NCBI GenBank assembly: GCA_023362775.1
Contig: JALMGJ010000019.1
Span: 4,419,501 to 4,483,500, forward strand
Direction: 5' to 3'
Length of the DNA: 64,000 nt
Source: Charina bottae
Taxonomy: Eukaryota; Chordata; Lepidosauria; Squamata; Charinaidae
The notes beneath the pieces are model-generated. The model saw only the letters and a program-made list of their open reading frames with translations. It was not told where the DNA came from and ran no database searches. A program made the position numbers and the translations under genes. The stretch's first letter is position 1, and every line of letters starts with the position of its first letter. Below are positions 44,536 to 56,770 of this stretch, piece by piece.

Positions 44536-45599
44536 CTCTTGCAACTGTGATGCTACCAACGTCACAGCACCTGACCAGGGCTGAGAGACCAGCCTAGGAT
44601 TTTTCTGGACCTGCCCCCAACTGTGGCCATGCCAGGAAACCAGGACAAATTGCATGTATGTGGTTATATCAACAATTCACAACCCAAGTGGAAGAATTCT
44701 GAAGTCCTGAAAATCTGGACCCTATCTGAAAAAGAGAGACAAAAAGCATATATATGAGATGTATGAGATCTTTTCTTTCTCTCCCATGCTTTCTCTTTCT
44801 CTTTCCCACCCACCCCCTCTTTCTTCCTCCCATATAGGCTAACACATGTAGGTTATGTCTATTGAACACAGTTCTGAGAACTCTCAGTAAAAGTTGTAAG
44901 TAGTACAATTAATCCTTTTGCAAATCCAGGTAAGACCAAAGTTCACCTTTTTCCATTACAACTAAATATATTAAAAGGAAAAGAGGAAAAAGAGGGAAAG
45001 AAATTATTTTTAAATGTCAAGACAAAGCTCTTGGCAGCGGGTGGAAATTAAGGTGGGTTAAAATATATCTCATTTTCCCTTCCAGATTATTTTAAAGAAA
45101 TATTATCTCGGGAACAAGTGAAAATTTAAAAGTCACACTGAAAAGTGGAACTTTGAAGATTCAGAACACTTTCTCGTGCTTATACACTACTGCAGTACTT
45201 TCATAACTGTATTCTATGGTCATGATTCATCCAGAGTTAAGTACTTTCAAATTTCAGTCTCTTCATTACAGTATTTATATAGCATGCAGTGGAGAAATGG
45301 GAAGTGTAATTCCATAACTGAGTGAACCTAAGGGAAAAAATGATGGGGGCAAAATCAGCAGGAATAAAATTATCATTAGTACAATGTTCATGAGCATTAT
45401 GATTTTTCCTATCATCCTCATCCTCATCAACAATATTATCAGTGACAATGCCAGTAGAATCATCATTATTAATACTGTTAGCTATCAAAAGCTTTGATAG
45501 ACCTCTTAGAGGTGTATGATAGTGTTGTAATCAACTGTTAACTCATATTTAATCGATCTCATTGAAAGAGAAGAAGCAAATTCAAAGGGTGGATATGAG
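44536..45599. other. unassigned sequence
   Basis: A pyrimidine-rich tract lies at 44770-44835. No gene recognised. Confidence 0.4.
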
Positions 45600-46028
45600 A
45601 ACTTTGTCAGAGTGTGTAGAGTGTTGCACCGTCCGCTGCTGCTGCGAAAGAAATCTGCTTGTCTGCTGCTGTAATAAACTACAGAAGTCTGTTGCTTCAA
45701 ACATATACAGACCTTTACTATACAGACTATACTATACAGCACACAGTATTTACAAGTACACTCCTAAACCATCTCCATACAAAAACTACACACACACCAT
45801 GTTTCACATCCACAGTATATATACACATAGTTCTGCTTACTCATACCCAGATACAGGTACAGTTAATTAGCAGCAGTCAATTACCTCAATTACCTCTCAA
45901 GGTTGGTGAGCTCAGCCAACACCTGAGTTAATTAGTCTCAGCTGATAGCCATTATCTCGTTTGCACGTCCTTGTCAGACCAGTAAAATCCCAAGAATAAT
46001 ATTTTTCTTTACATACACTGACAAACTT
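45600..46028 (-). mobile_element. solo LTR (419 bp) with 5-bp TSD
   Basis: Element 45605-46023 has TGTCAG...CTGACA ends and perfect AACTT duplications on both sides. Read on the minus strand, its right part contains AGCAGATTTCTTTCG near the end, shared with the solo LTR at 48205-48619. The 5-bp duplication and TG...CA ends fit a retrovirus-like or Ty3-like LTR element reduced by recombination between its LTRs. No coding remains. Open frames inside are chance. Confidence 0.85.
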
Positions 46029-46329
46029 CCTTCAAAATTTGGAGGCATGAGAACTGGTCACTCTAGTTTTCAGGAAGAGGCCAAAGATGGAATCCTTTCT
46101 GTTTATGTTTGTAAGAGTTATTTTTCTTTAAGCTTCTGCTAGGAAAGCTCAGGTGAAGATATTACTCTGCTCAACCATGCTGTGTGTTGTGGTGACATGA
46201 GGTCAACCCCTGCAAGAATGGCAATTCAGGAAACAAGAACCACTTGGATTTCTGGGAAGACTTTTATTGCTAGTAGAGTCAATAAAAGCAATTTTTTCCA
46301 CTCAAATCATACCTTGCATAATTAAAGTG

Positions 46330-46498
46330 AGAGCCAGTTTGGTGTAGTTGTTAAGGCATCAGCTAGAAACCTGGATACTGTCCCACCTTAGGTATGAAGA
46401 CAGCTGGGTGACCTTGGGTCAGTCCTCTCTCTCAGCCCTAGGAAGAAGGCAAAGACAAACTACTTCCAAAAGTCTTGCCATGAAAACTTGACTCGAAG

Positions 46499-46532
<34 letters not shown>
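46330..46532 (+). mobile_element. tRNA-derived SINE (type B) with (CA)n tail
   Basis: GAGAGCCAGTTTGGTGTAGT head, GACCTTGGGTCAGTCCTCTC, GCCCTAGGAAGAAGGCAAAG and an end CTTGACTCGAAGGTA that runs into about sixteen CA units. Sister of 11175-11404. Confidence 0.8.
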
Positions 46533-46537
<5 letters not shown>

Positions 46538-47004
46538 TGAGGTGGAGTCTGAATCTCTTTGCCCACTCCTCTGGGCAGAGGTGTCTCTTTTGTGATGGTC
46601 TTGTTTCCTCCTCTACTCTTCCAGAGTCTGTTAGATAGATGTCAGCCCTTCAAGGAGACCAGATTAGGAAACCAAGGTTATGAATTCTAATACTACTTTT
46701 ATTATAAGGTTACAGTAACAGAATCTTGCAAGTCTGAACATGCTTCCCCTCTCTGTCCCTTTATCTTCATGAGAACTAGGGAGGGCCATGTCTGAGATGC
46801 CTTTTCAAATTACATTTCTGCCCTGGACCCAGATTTCTTTTATCTGATTATTGTCTTGGTGGTGGCTCTTTCTCTTGTTGACAAATTTACACCCAATTAA
46901 TATTTTACCAAGATAATTAAACAAGTAGGGTTTAGTTCATAAAATTAAACTGGGAGAGTTCTACTAATGCAGAAACAGATGTATTTATAGATATAGATAT
47001 AGCT
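46533..47004. other. unassigned sequence
   Basis: Nothing recognised. Confidence 0.4.
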
Positions 47005-47075
47005 ATAACCGCCCAGAGTCCCCTCCGGGGGAGATGAGGTGGTGATATAAATTGAATTATAAATAAATAAATAAA
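47005..47075 (+). mobile_element. L2/CR1-type LINE 3' tail
   Basis: ACCGCCCAGAGTCCCCTCCG, GGGGAGATGAGGTGGTGATA, then AAATAAATAAATAAA. Confidence 0.65.
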
Positions 47076-47209
47076 AATAGCTATAGAATAAGTGTCATTT
47101 ATCCCAAAACTTCATGTTGAAATGAATGTGAATGAGATTGCTAGGAATCAATTTGAAATAAACATGGACTTCAGAAGAATCTAATCCTGAGTTGCTACCT
47201 CTACACCTA

Positions 47210-47545
47210 TAAAGGTAAAGGTTCCCCCCGCACATTTGTGCAGTCGTGTCCGACTCTAGGGGCTGGTGCTCATCTCTGTTTGTTAGCCGAAGAGCCAGCG
47301 TTGTCCGAAGACACTTCCACAGTCATGTAGCTGGCATGACGCATGCGGAACGTTGTTACCATCCCACCAAAGTGGTTCGTATTCATCTACTTGAATTTCC
47401 ATGCTTTCGAATTGCTAGGTTGGCAAGAGCTGGGGCTAGTGCGGGAGCTCACTCCGTCAAGCGGGGCTAGGGTCTCGAACCTCCAAAGTTGCGACCTTCT
47501 GATCGACAAGCCTGGCATCTTATCCGCTGAGCCACCATGCCCCTT
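47210..47545 (-). mobile_element. Sauria-type tRNA SINE, near full length
   Basis: Minus orientation: tail GGTAAAGGTTCCCCCCGCAC, body, then head with B box reversed (GGTCTCGAACC) and ending GCCACCATGCCCC. A weak CTATAAA repeat on both sides could be the target duplication. Confidence 0.9.
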
Positions 47546-48199
47546 AATGTGCTATAAATATCATAGGAAGTAAAATTATCTCAAAGATATACAAAGTTAG
47601 ATTATATTGTTTAAAATTGCATTTTCTCCTAGTTTACAGTGCCATCTGTGAAACAACAACAACAAATCAGATCACTGCAAAGAGAGAGGACAGCATGATC
47701 AAAAGGGGGAAGCCGAGCAATCCATTACGGTACTTGTAGCAGGAAGGACAACAAAGCAGAAGAGGTTTTGTGTACTGTTTCTCTATACAGAACCAGTTCT
47801 TGAATCACATCAATTCCTGAAATTCTATTAGTTATGGTTTTCTAACTTTCTTCAGTAAATATTACTTAACCTAAATTCTTGGATTTCTTATGAACTTGCC
47901 TAAGTGGTTCCAGTTCTGCTTGACTGAGTGATGCCTAACCATCTTCCATGGAAACTGGAACTACAGAAGTAGCTAATTGTTTGTTTGTTTTCTTCCCCTA
48001 GGGAAAATGGAAGGCATATTTTGAACACAGACAATGCATTTATTTTACATACCAGTAGAATGGAAGAATGACTGGAAGCTGTTGCTTTATGTCCATTAGT
48101 ATTTCTTCCATCCCAATACAAAGATTTAGGCCATTTCCCCACTAGTGATTTATAATGTTTTCATAGTACCATCCAGCTATTGTGATCTAAGAAACTGTC
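47546..48199. other. unassigned sequence
   Basis: Nothing recognised. Confidence 0.4.
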
Positions 48200-48624
48200 C
48201 TCATTGTCAGGGTATACTCAGAAAATGTATAGATAATTTTACTGTGTGAATAAGGGAATGACAAGGCAAAAGTACACAGCTGAGAATAATGAGTAATTAG
48301 CTCAGAAGGACCATGGGAGCTAATTGCTAGCAATTACTGTACTGTACTGTTACTAGGAAGTTTCGGTAAATGACTCAGCACATATCAATGTTTATAAGCA
48401 GTGGGAGATGAACGTATTTTTGCTGGGTGCTGTTGGGTGTTGCTGAGTGTTGTTAAGTATTTCTAGAGAGTATTACTGAGCATTGTTGGTTATGTATGGT
48501 AAAGGATTTGCCTGTATATAAATCTGTATAATAAAGTCTGTAAATATTGAAGCCACAGACTCCAAGCAGATTTCTTTCGAGACCACTCAGTGAATGGCAG
48601 AATGTGCGTTACTCTGACACTCAT
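48200..48624 (+). mobile_element. solo LTR (415 bp) with 5-bp TSD
   Basis: Element 48205-48619 has TGTCAG...CTGACA ends and perfect CTCAT duplications. A TATA-like GTATATAAAT lies at ~48516 and an AATAAA at ~48530, placed as expected for a promoter and polyadenylation signal. The AGCAGATTTCTTTCGAGACC region near the end links it to the solo LTR at 45605-46023. No internal genes remain. Confidence 0.9.
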
Positions 48625-49628
48625 TACTGTTATTTTGACACAATGATGGTTGAATGACTAGAGAAGACTGTATAAGTTGCTAGTGGAGAAATGACTTAAG
48701 CATTTGTGAATACAGGAGGAAATTTTGTTTGGTACATTTATATCCCAACTTTTCTCCAGGTGCTCAAAGCATATATCTTTCATTTTCTTTCATTTTCTTC
48801 CTATTAATTACAGCCCCATAGGGTAGGTTGGTTGAAAGACTGATGGGCTGAAAATCATCCAGTGAATTTTCATTGTTAAAGCATCTTAAACCTGGAACAT
48901 CCCAGTCTTTAACTACTAAAGCACACCTACAGTATGTGGAGATCATAGTGTCCTATGAAATGAGTAAAATATGAGAAAGTAGAAATGTAACATCTGAAAA
49001 ATATGGTTGATTGAAAAACTTCCCCATGTCCTTAATACTATAAATATTTTTTTCTATATTTGCAGAGGCAACCAATATATCCATCAATGGAATTTTATTA
49101 AATTCACATTTTCTTTTCCATAGAACTGAAGACTAATCCACATGACAGAAGCAAAAAAAAAATCATCTGCCTTCCAACATATCCAAGACAGTGATCCGCA
49201 AGGAAAACATGTCCATTAATATTTTCTTCTTCCATGGGGACATGTGACCCTGTCCGTTTTGACACCTGGAGATAACTCAGATTCAAGAATCTGCAAGGTA
49301 AATAAAAAATATTTCTTTATGAAATGTTCCAATTCTCTCTTTATAATGTTGTACAGTATATCTTAATAATGGTCCCATCCTTTAAATTCCTATGGGATCA
49401 TTTCTCCTCTTCAGATCAGGACAAAAAAGTTTGAACAGATGTTCAATAGGATCTCTGTAACTAATCTTATATCTTTCTTAAGAAACACCATCTGGTTCAG
49501 GCATTTTATACTTCGACTGAACAACGACCTCTTTTCTTAGATATTGGAGTTTTCATCCTGGCAATTTAACCTTTCTCAGAAGCTGGAATCCATCACCAAG
49601 TAACACTTCAACAGGATTCCATGCATCA
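48625..49628. other. unassigned sequence
   Basis: Nothing recognised with confidence. Confidence 0.4.
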
Positions 49629-49961
49629 TATATTGTTAGGCTGACCATATTTCAGGATGGCAAAACGGGACAGGGTCTTATGTAATATTCCATATTCATG
49701 AAAAAGACGGGTCCCCGTCCCCCAGTCCATGTGATTGGCTCCCACCTGGAAACCCCGCCCCAGTCTATGTGATTGGCTCCTGCCTGCAAACCCCGCCCCT
49801 GGTCTGTGCTCTGGCTCGGATCCTCTTTCCGCACCATTCCTGCTGGGTTTGAAAAACGGGACAAAATTGAGATTTTTATGAAAATGATGGGACAGTTAAA
49901 AAATGCTAAAAAAGGGGACTGTCCCGTTCAAAACGGGACATATGGTCAGCCTATACATTGT
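49629..49961 (-). mobile_element. hAT-type MITE (317 bp) with 8-bp TSD
   Basis: Element 49637-49953 begins TAGGCTGACCATATTTC and ends ATATGGTCAGCCTA. The flanks are TATATTGT and TACATTGT (7 of 8). It shares the GATTGGCTCCTGCCTGCAAA and GACTGTCCCGTTCAAAACGG blocks with 44133-44527 in reverse. It is shorter by an internal difference of ~80 bases. Confidence 0.88.
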
Positions 49962-50608
49962 ATGTGTGTGTATGCATTTTTTTATCTGTGTGTAGGTTTA
50001 CATCCATTCTTTACTCGACAAATTAGTGTGGGAGAAGAAACTTACTGCAGCTGTTAGATGATGCATAATTACTAAATCCTAGTTTATATAACTAGGATTT
50101 GTTGAACATGTCAGCATTAAGTGCCTATATATTCAAACTATGATTATATGTTCTAACATTGGCTTGTTGTTCTCTACTCTCTTTAATGAATGCTAGGTAT
50201 CATATTAAAGCTCTTTCCACTCATCAAAAACACCACTAATATCTTTTTTTTTCATAATCATCTACAAAATATTATCACCCAACACTGTAAATGAGTGTTC
50301 GCAAATGTGGGATTCCCAGAATCCTTAGACAACTTGGTTAGTGCTGACAATTTTAGAACTGAAGTCCACATACCCAGGCTACTGAAGGGTCTTATAAATA
50401 AGCTACAGTATTTGTTTTCTCTGAAAGGAGTTTAAGACATTATTTGCAAAAATTCTTTTTGGCATCTGGAAGTTATTGTGTGAATGGGCTAAGTTTATTT
50501 ATGTCATTAGCAATGTTGGCTGATACAGCATATTCCTTCTGCCAATTAAAAAAAAAAGCTGTAAGAAGGATGCTTCCCCCATCTCTGCTAAAGAAAAGCT
50601 CTGTTAGA
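49962..50608. other. unassigned sequence
   Basis: Nothing recognised. Confidence 0.4.
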
Positions 50609-51242
50609 TTCTTCTAGCTTCTTCTTAAAAGAAAATTTTATTTTCCTGGGCTCCAAGATCACTGCAGATGGTGACTGCAGCCATGAAATTAAAAGATACT
50701 TGCTCCTTGGGAGGAAAGCTATGGCAAACCTAGACAGCAAATTAAAAAGCAGAGACATCACCTTGCCGACAAAGGTCCGTATAATTAAAGCTATGGTTTT
50801 CCCAGTAGTAATGTATAGCTGTGAGAGTTGGACCATAAGGAAGGCTGAGTGCTGAAGAATTGATGCTTTTGAGCTGTGGTGCTGGAGAAGACTCTTGAGA
50901 GTCCCTTGGACTGCAAGGGGGTCAAACCAGTCAATCCTAAAGGAAATCAACCCTGACTGCTCATTGGAAGGACAGATACTGTAGCTGAAGCTCAAATACT
51001 TTGGCCACCTAATGCGAAGAGAGGACTCCCTGGAAAAGACCCTGAAAGACTGAAGGCAAAAGGAGAAGGGGACGGCAGAGGATGAGATGGTTAGACAGCA
51101 TCACCGATGTAACGAACATGAATTTGAGTAAACTCCGGGAGACAGCGGAGGACAGGAAGGCCTGGCGTGCTATGGTCCATGAGGTCACAAAGAGTCGGAC
51201 ATGACTAAACGACTGAACAACAACAACAAGCTTCTTCTAGCT
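50609..51242 (+). mobile_element. 5'-truncated BovB insertion (~612 bp)
   Basis: Insert 50620-51231 between TTCTTCTAGCT repeats (50609-50619 and 51232-51242). It encodes the last ~200 residues of the BovB protein with a few stops and indels (FLGSKITADGDCSHEIKR-like start; a stop after KAEC; a small deletion before TEGKRRRG). It ends with CGGACATGACTAAACGACTG and (AAC)n. Confidence 0.92.
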
Positions 51243-52835
51243 CTTAACCACCAACTGAGGGCTTCTATATTACTGTATATGCCTTTCTGTTTTAGTATGT
51301 ATCCCTGTTTGTGTCTATCATGGTCTGCCTTGAGGATTGCTTGTTCAAGATGCTAAATAAACCTCATTTAAATAAATAAGTTAATACATACTGTAAATAA
51401 ATAGTATCCCTAGTTTCCTTTTTGCAACTGAAGAGGGCACGGGTGCATTAGAATGTCGAAGGCTTTAACCCCAGCAGATGAGATGTGTCTCCGTAGGCTT
51501 GCTTTAACATTCTGAAGCACGGATGGGCAGAGAATAAAATCAGTTCTCCTAGTGATTTGCTAATTTGGTCAAACTAAGCAACACCAGGCAATCATCAGAG
51601 ATGTAAGGCTTTATAGTATATTATGAAATAAATGTCACGGGCATTGATTTATAGATGCTGCCCATCTGTGGTATATGTCATGTAAATCAACATTTATTTG
51701 CAGATACACTGTAAAACCTTTCAGCCCTTGTTACAGCCCTTGCTTTGAATCATGTCTGAATCATGCCCTGGAAAAGGGATAGGATCAAATTATTTTGCAT
51801 GCACCTGGTTTTATTCCCAAAGCCTTACTGTTGCCTGAACGTGTTTTTATTTATTTATTTTTTACATAGTGGCATCTTTTGCCCATAAAATGTAAAATTA
51901 GGTGACCCTGCATTAAATGGACTTTGAAAAGCTTCATGATGTTGCTTGCTGTTTCAGCTAATGGCAAGGTACATGCTGCCAAGAGAGGAAACTAAAGGCA
52001 TTAAAGTTACATTGCAGAGAAACACTCCATTAATTGCAAGGAACATTATTAGAAGCTGTTTATCATAAAAGGCTTAATGCTTTAATGATTGAGATATTTA
52101 ATTTTAAAAGTGCGCATGCACTCAGACACAAACACAGACACAAATATTTCTGTACACACAGAAAATATGTATAGAATCACTTCTTTCTGGCCACATGTTT
52201 GAATCCCAGTGCAGAGAAAGAAGAATCAATCATTCAGTCAAATATTGGTATAATGTACTGTTTTCCACTGTCTTAACATCAACCAAATGAACAACAGTCA
52301 ACATTCACTATATCAAATTAAAAAAACAAACAAACCTGTTTCTCTCTATTTGATATGCAGGATGAAAAAATGATGGGAATTGTAATAACAATGCCAGTTT
52401 TCTCATTTAGTTTTTTTTTCTTCCCAGGGGCTACTCAATTAAAAGAAAAGTTTTAGAAATTTTCCCAAATATGAAGGTGAGTCAAAACATGATTAACTTC
52501 TCACACTTATATAAAATTAGATATATACACCCCTACATTTTGTGGAACATCTGAATTTTTTGTAATGCTTGCCATATGATGTTTTAAAAAATGAATAAAA
52601 AGGATGAACATGATACATCTAAGTCTTAGCATCAGTGACCCAAGTGATTTAGGAAGTGGTATGATCTATAAATATAACCTGTTCAATTATATCATCAATC
52701 CAAGACCAAGTTCTAATTTCTCCTTACATTCACCCTCTCCTGTCCAATCCCTTTGCTTGCATTAATATGTGATCAAATGAAAAAGGATAAAAAATGGGTC
52801 AGAAATTCCTCACTCAGGCTTAGGTAATGCAAAGT
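51243..52835. other. unassigned sequence
   Basis: AT-rich. No gene or element border recognised. Confidence 0.4.
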
Positions 52836-53264
52836 ACCTGTCAGCTGGTGTTGAGCTCCTCCTGAAAAAGAAAATTCTATAGAAAGTATGGTCATGTAAG
52901 GTTCTTCATCGGAACCTTCCACCCAGTCACGTAGGCCAGCCAATACACATCGATGTACCAGCCATCAAAGTCAACGGGGAGGAATGAACTCAGATGGAGG
53001 CCGATCGTTCACACCTTTCAATATCAAGTACCACGATCATTCACTGGCGAGATGGGAGAGGCGCCGAGAAGGAAACTGACACCACTGAGAGCATGAACTG
53101 AACTAAGGGGGGGGGGGGGGGGCTCATAAAACTAAATCGTTTGGCGGGAAGGGGCATTCAGACCTTCATCGATGTTAGGGTTTGCATGTTTCCTTATTAA
53201 AGATCATTCTGCATATTTCTGCGTGAGGATCCTTTATTGGGACATAGCACCCGGGACCATCACA
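52836..53264 (+). mobile_element. possible LTR remnant
   Basis: The right part (TTATTAAAGATCATTCTGCA, then GGACCATCACA) has the layout of an LTR polyadenylation region with a CA end. A G-run lies at 53108-53122. The left border and target duplication are not found. Confidence 0.3.
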
Positions 53265-53269
53265 GGTAA

Positions 53270-53598
53270 GATGTAAGATACTGCAGATATTATGACTTGG
53301 TTATCCGTGGGATCACCTTCTCCCAGGAACATCTGCCCACCTGTTAAGACCAAGTAGGGTAGGTTTGCTCCAGGATCCTTCTTTAGGGAGTGCCAGCTGC
53401 AGGGATCTTGGAAATACACCTTTTCAATTGCAGCCACCCTCCTATGGAATAACTTGCTCCAAGACTTCAAAATGGTCTTTCCCCTTCTGGCTTTCAGAAA
53501 ATCCATTAAAAAGTAGTATTCCACACTCCATAGATGCCAAAATGCTATGACAATTCCTTCTAGTGAGGAATGGAGTTTGAATTGCTGGTCCATCAAAT
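53270..53598 (+). mobile_element. L2-type LINE fragment
   Basis: Encodes LLWNNLLQDFKMVFPLLAFR followed by KSIKK, the pattern of the L2 ORF2 C-terminus, with stops. Confidence 0.6.
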
Positions 53599-53604
53599 GA
53601 GATT

Positions 53605-53636
<32 letters not shown>

Positions 53637-54024
53637 GCCACCCAACTCTCAATGACTCTGGGCCACTCACAACAATAAAACAAAGCAATTACAATAAAGG
53701 CAATAAAAATAATAGATAGAGATAAAAGATGGCAAGCACGATGAAGCAAGGGGTGTCACTCTTCCTTGCCAAAAGTCTGTATGAAGAGCCAGGTATTCAC
53801 AGCTCTTCTAAACAACAGCAGAGTGGGGGCCATTTTACATTTTTTCTTTTTTCTCTTTTCCCCCATTTGATTTGTCCTATGATTATTATTTATCCTGTTA
53901 TGTTTAATTCTGTTCTAAATTCAAAGATGGGGAATTGTGGGCTGCTCAGAGTTGATTTCAATTGGAGTGATTTATAAGCTTTGTAACTAAACTGAAAGCT
54001 AAATAAAAATAAAGTGAGATTAAT
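53599..54024. mobile_element. LINE-tail insertion with 10-bp TSD
   Basis: TGAGATTAAT at 53599-53608 and 54015-54024 encloses 406 bases. The left end is an (ATC)n run and a minus-strand L2-type tail (AGCCACCCAACTCTCAATGA). The right end carries a plus-strand tail (GGGCTGCTCAGAGTTGATTT) and AAATAAAAATAAA. Tails face outward from both ends. Confidence 0.65.
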
Positions 54025-54229
54025 GTTATACCATCATTATTGTGGTTCCTTTATTAAGATATTAATTTCTTAAGTTATAAAAGTGTATATTGGGCTAGGA
54101 AGGAGGGCTGGGCATAGCAACATTGTTTTGCCTCAAGACATCATCTCAAGGTGGACCAGAGTCACACATTTAAGACCCTTTGCTGCAGGATTCAAATCGA
54201 AGTGTCAAAGTGGGTCAACTCAGGTTTGC

Positions 54230-54895
54230 CAGCTGCTTTGCTGTGATGGAAAATGGCCTCTGGAGCCAAGGAAACAGGTCTTCACATAATGTGTCCAAAA
54301 TATGACAGTTTGAGCCTGGTCATTTGTGCCTTGAATAAAATCTCTGGATTGATTTGTTCTATGATCCATTCATTTGTTTTCCTGCCCATGGTATTTTCAA
54401 TAGTCTTCTCCAACACTGAAGTTCAAAACTGTCAATACTCTCTATCCTGCTTCTCCAAAGTCCAACTTTTGCACCCATAGATTGTCATAGGGAAAACCAT
54501 TGACTGAATGATTTTAATGTTGTAGTCACATCCTGGCATCTGAATATCTTTTCCAAGGATTTCTGCCCTACCAAGTGCTCTGGCATATTTCATGACTCCT
54601 GGTTCCTGTATTGTTCTTAGCCAATCTTAAAAGGCTGAAAGTAACCCCAACTTCAATATCTTAATTGTCAGTTCTAAGGCTCGTTGTTGTACCTGTTATC
54701 ATTAATTTGATCTTCTTTATATTTAATTGTAGTTCCATTTTTTCCCCACTGTGCTTGAGTTTCATTATTAGGACTTGCAGATCATTCACATTTTCAGCTA
54801 TCAGAGTACAGTCATCGGCATTGTGCTGGTTACTGATGTTTCCTCCTCCAGTTTTAAAACTACACTCACCTTCTCCCAATCCATCTTCCCTTTAG
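54230..54895 (-). mobile_element. ancient RTE LINE fragment
   Basis: Minus-strand translation gives ISNQHNADDCTLIAENVNDL and LQLNIKKIKLMITG, parallel to the reverse transcriptase YADD region and following segment of the BovB here (LRYADDTTLMAESEEE; LKLNIKKTQIMASG). At 54290 the text parallels the later LKYFGH region. The YADD tyrosine is lost (HNADD) and stops are present. Confidence 0.75.
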
Positions 54896-55129
54896 TCTAG
54901 TTTTAATCAATTCTGTAGAATTGTATAGATTTTAGTTTCCAAGATTTTAGCTGTGTAGTCAGTCTACAGGATATATATTTCATGTTATTATCATTTAACA
55001 GTATAGGGTTATTGTTTATTATATATGCAGTTTATAAGGAAGGACCATTTTTAAGCTATAACTGATAGATTTGTAATTAATTTTATAGCTGTTATGTTAT
55101 AACTTATGCTGGTCAAAGACAAAAAATAA

Positions 55130-55161
<32 letters not shown>

Positions 55162-56705
55162 AAAGAGAGAGAGAGAAAGCACAGGTAAATAGGTAGGGAG
55201 ACTTTTTTTTAGAAAGCTTAAAAAAGGGAAATTCAAAAGCACTTTTAAAGGAAACAACAGAGACTAGGAAGAACAAAGAAATAGACATGTAATTTGCTGA
55301 CAGATTTATTTATTTATTTATAGAAATTGCAAGACACATTTTAGAGTATTAGCCATGAGTGGGAACATTAGCAATCTATTCCCAACATACTTTTATTTCA
55401 GGTATGCTTTTTCTCATATGTGGCTTCCATTATTCTGTACTTGGTTCTTTCCCCTTTCTGATCTGTGTTTTTGTTTTGTTTTGTTTTGTTTCTTTTGGGG
55501 TCTTTTTTGAAAGGGTAGGGGCGTAAAGATGTGGGTGTGTGTCTCTGTGTGGGTGTGTGTATGTATCTGTATGTTACTGGGGTCTCCAGGAAATTATTCT
55601 TCAATAAGCTAGACTTGTTTTAACTACCTGACAATCAGCATTCATCCCTCAGCATTGGAAATGGAAGGAGTTGTGTTCATGCTTTCTGAACATCCAATTA
55701 AATTTTATAATAGACTGGGATATGGACTATCTAAATTTAATCGTCCATCCAAGAATAGCCATGGAGTAATAGATAATGTAGTTATGCAACTAACTCTAAA
55801 TGACACCGTTTCATAATTTTTTGTTTTGCATTGCATTTCCACAGCAGTCATTTAACTTAGAGCTATGCATCTAGCTGTCAAGCCCCAGACAGCTGGCAAG
55901 ACCACGAAAGCAAGAAGAATATGGATTTCAATAAGATCTCTTTCATGCTTCTCTGGGGTAAATACAGAATCTTGGAAACCATGTTCCAGTTTCTCAGCCC
56001 CATTTTTAGTGAGTTAATTAAGGCATAGACTTTTTGAAGTACTTTTATTTTTAAGATGTCTCCCGAAAACTGAATTGTTGTTTATGAGATAATCTGTCAA
56101 GTAGTCACCTGCTATCCCCTCCCCCCCCCCAATCTCTCGCACTAACCCTGGGATAGCAGAAAAATTAATCCGTTTTGTGCAATTAACAAATATTTAGTCA
56201 TGTAATTAATCCTTGTGTATGTACCTTCCTTGGTATTAAGGTCTACAGAATAAGCCTTACTCTTCATCCTACAACTTAAACTTCATATAGGCAAGGATGG
56301 GAGAGATTTTGTTAATGTTGGTATCATTTCAATGCAGAGTTAACACCTGGTGGTGATTTGCCAGTTTTTTGCAGTTCATTGTACTTTTATTTGCTTTGTA
56401 TAATGTGTTCTTTGGGTTTTCTTAATTGAGACTCATCCTGATCTAGGACAGATTAAAACACATATTTTAATAATATAAATCCACAAATAATCTGTTGGGT
56501 TGGGTTGAGCATCTGAGAACTACTACTAAGTAACAGTCCACATTGAAAAGCAGAGAAGAAACAAGCCCAAAATAAGGTCTGCTATAGAGAATTATAGATT
56601 ATTGTGGTAGAATCCTGATGTTATGGTAGAGAAGGATATCCTTTTGGTATTGTCCTCATTTGCTGATGCAGCAAATAGGAAACTATTCAGAAAGATACTA
56701 GATTG
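54896..56705. other. mostly unassigned, with (GATT)n at 55129-55160
   Basis: Contains a GATT array, a TTTTG run near 55470-55490 and a C-run near 56121. No gene recognised. Confidence 0.4.
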
Positions 56706-56707
56706 GG

Positions 56708-56708
56708 T

Positions 56709-56768
<60 letters not shown>

Positions 56769-56770
56769 TT
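56708..56770 (+). repeat. (TTTC)n microsatellite
   Basis: About fifteen perfect TTTC units. Confidence 0.95.

Noticed and set aside
45237..45931. Several overlapping small frames
   Set aside because: Part lies in a solo LTR and part is low-complexity; none has a motif.
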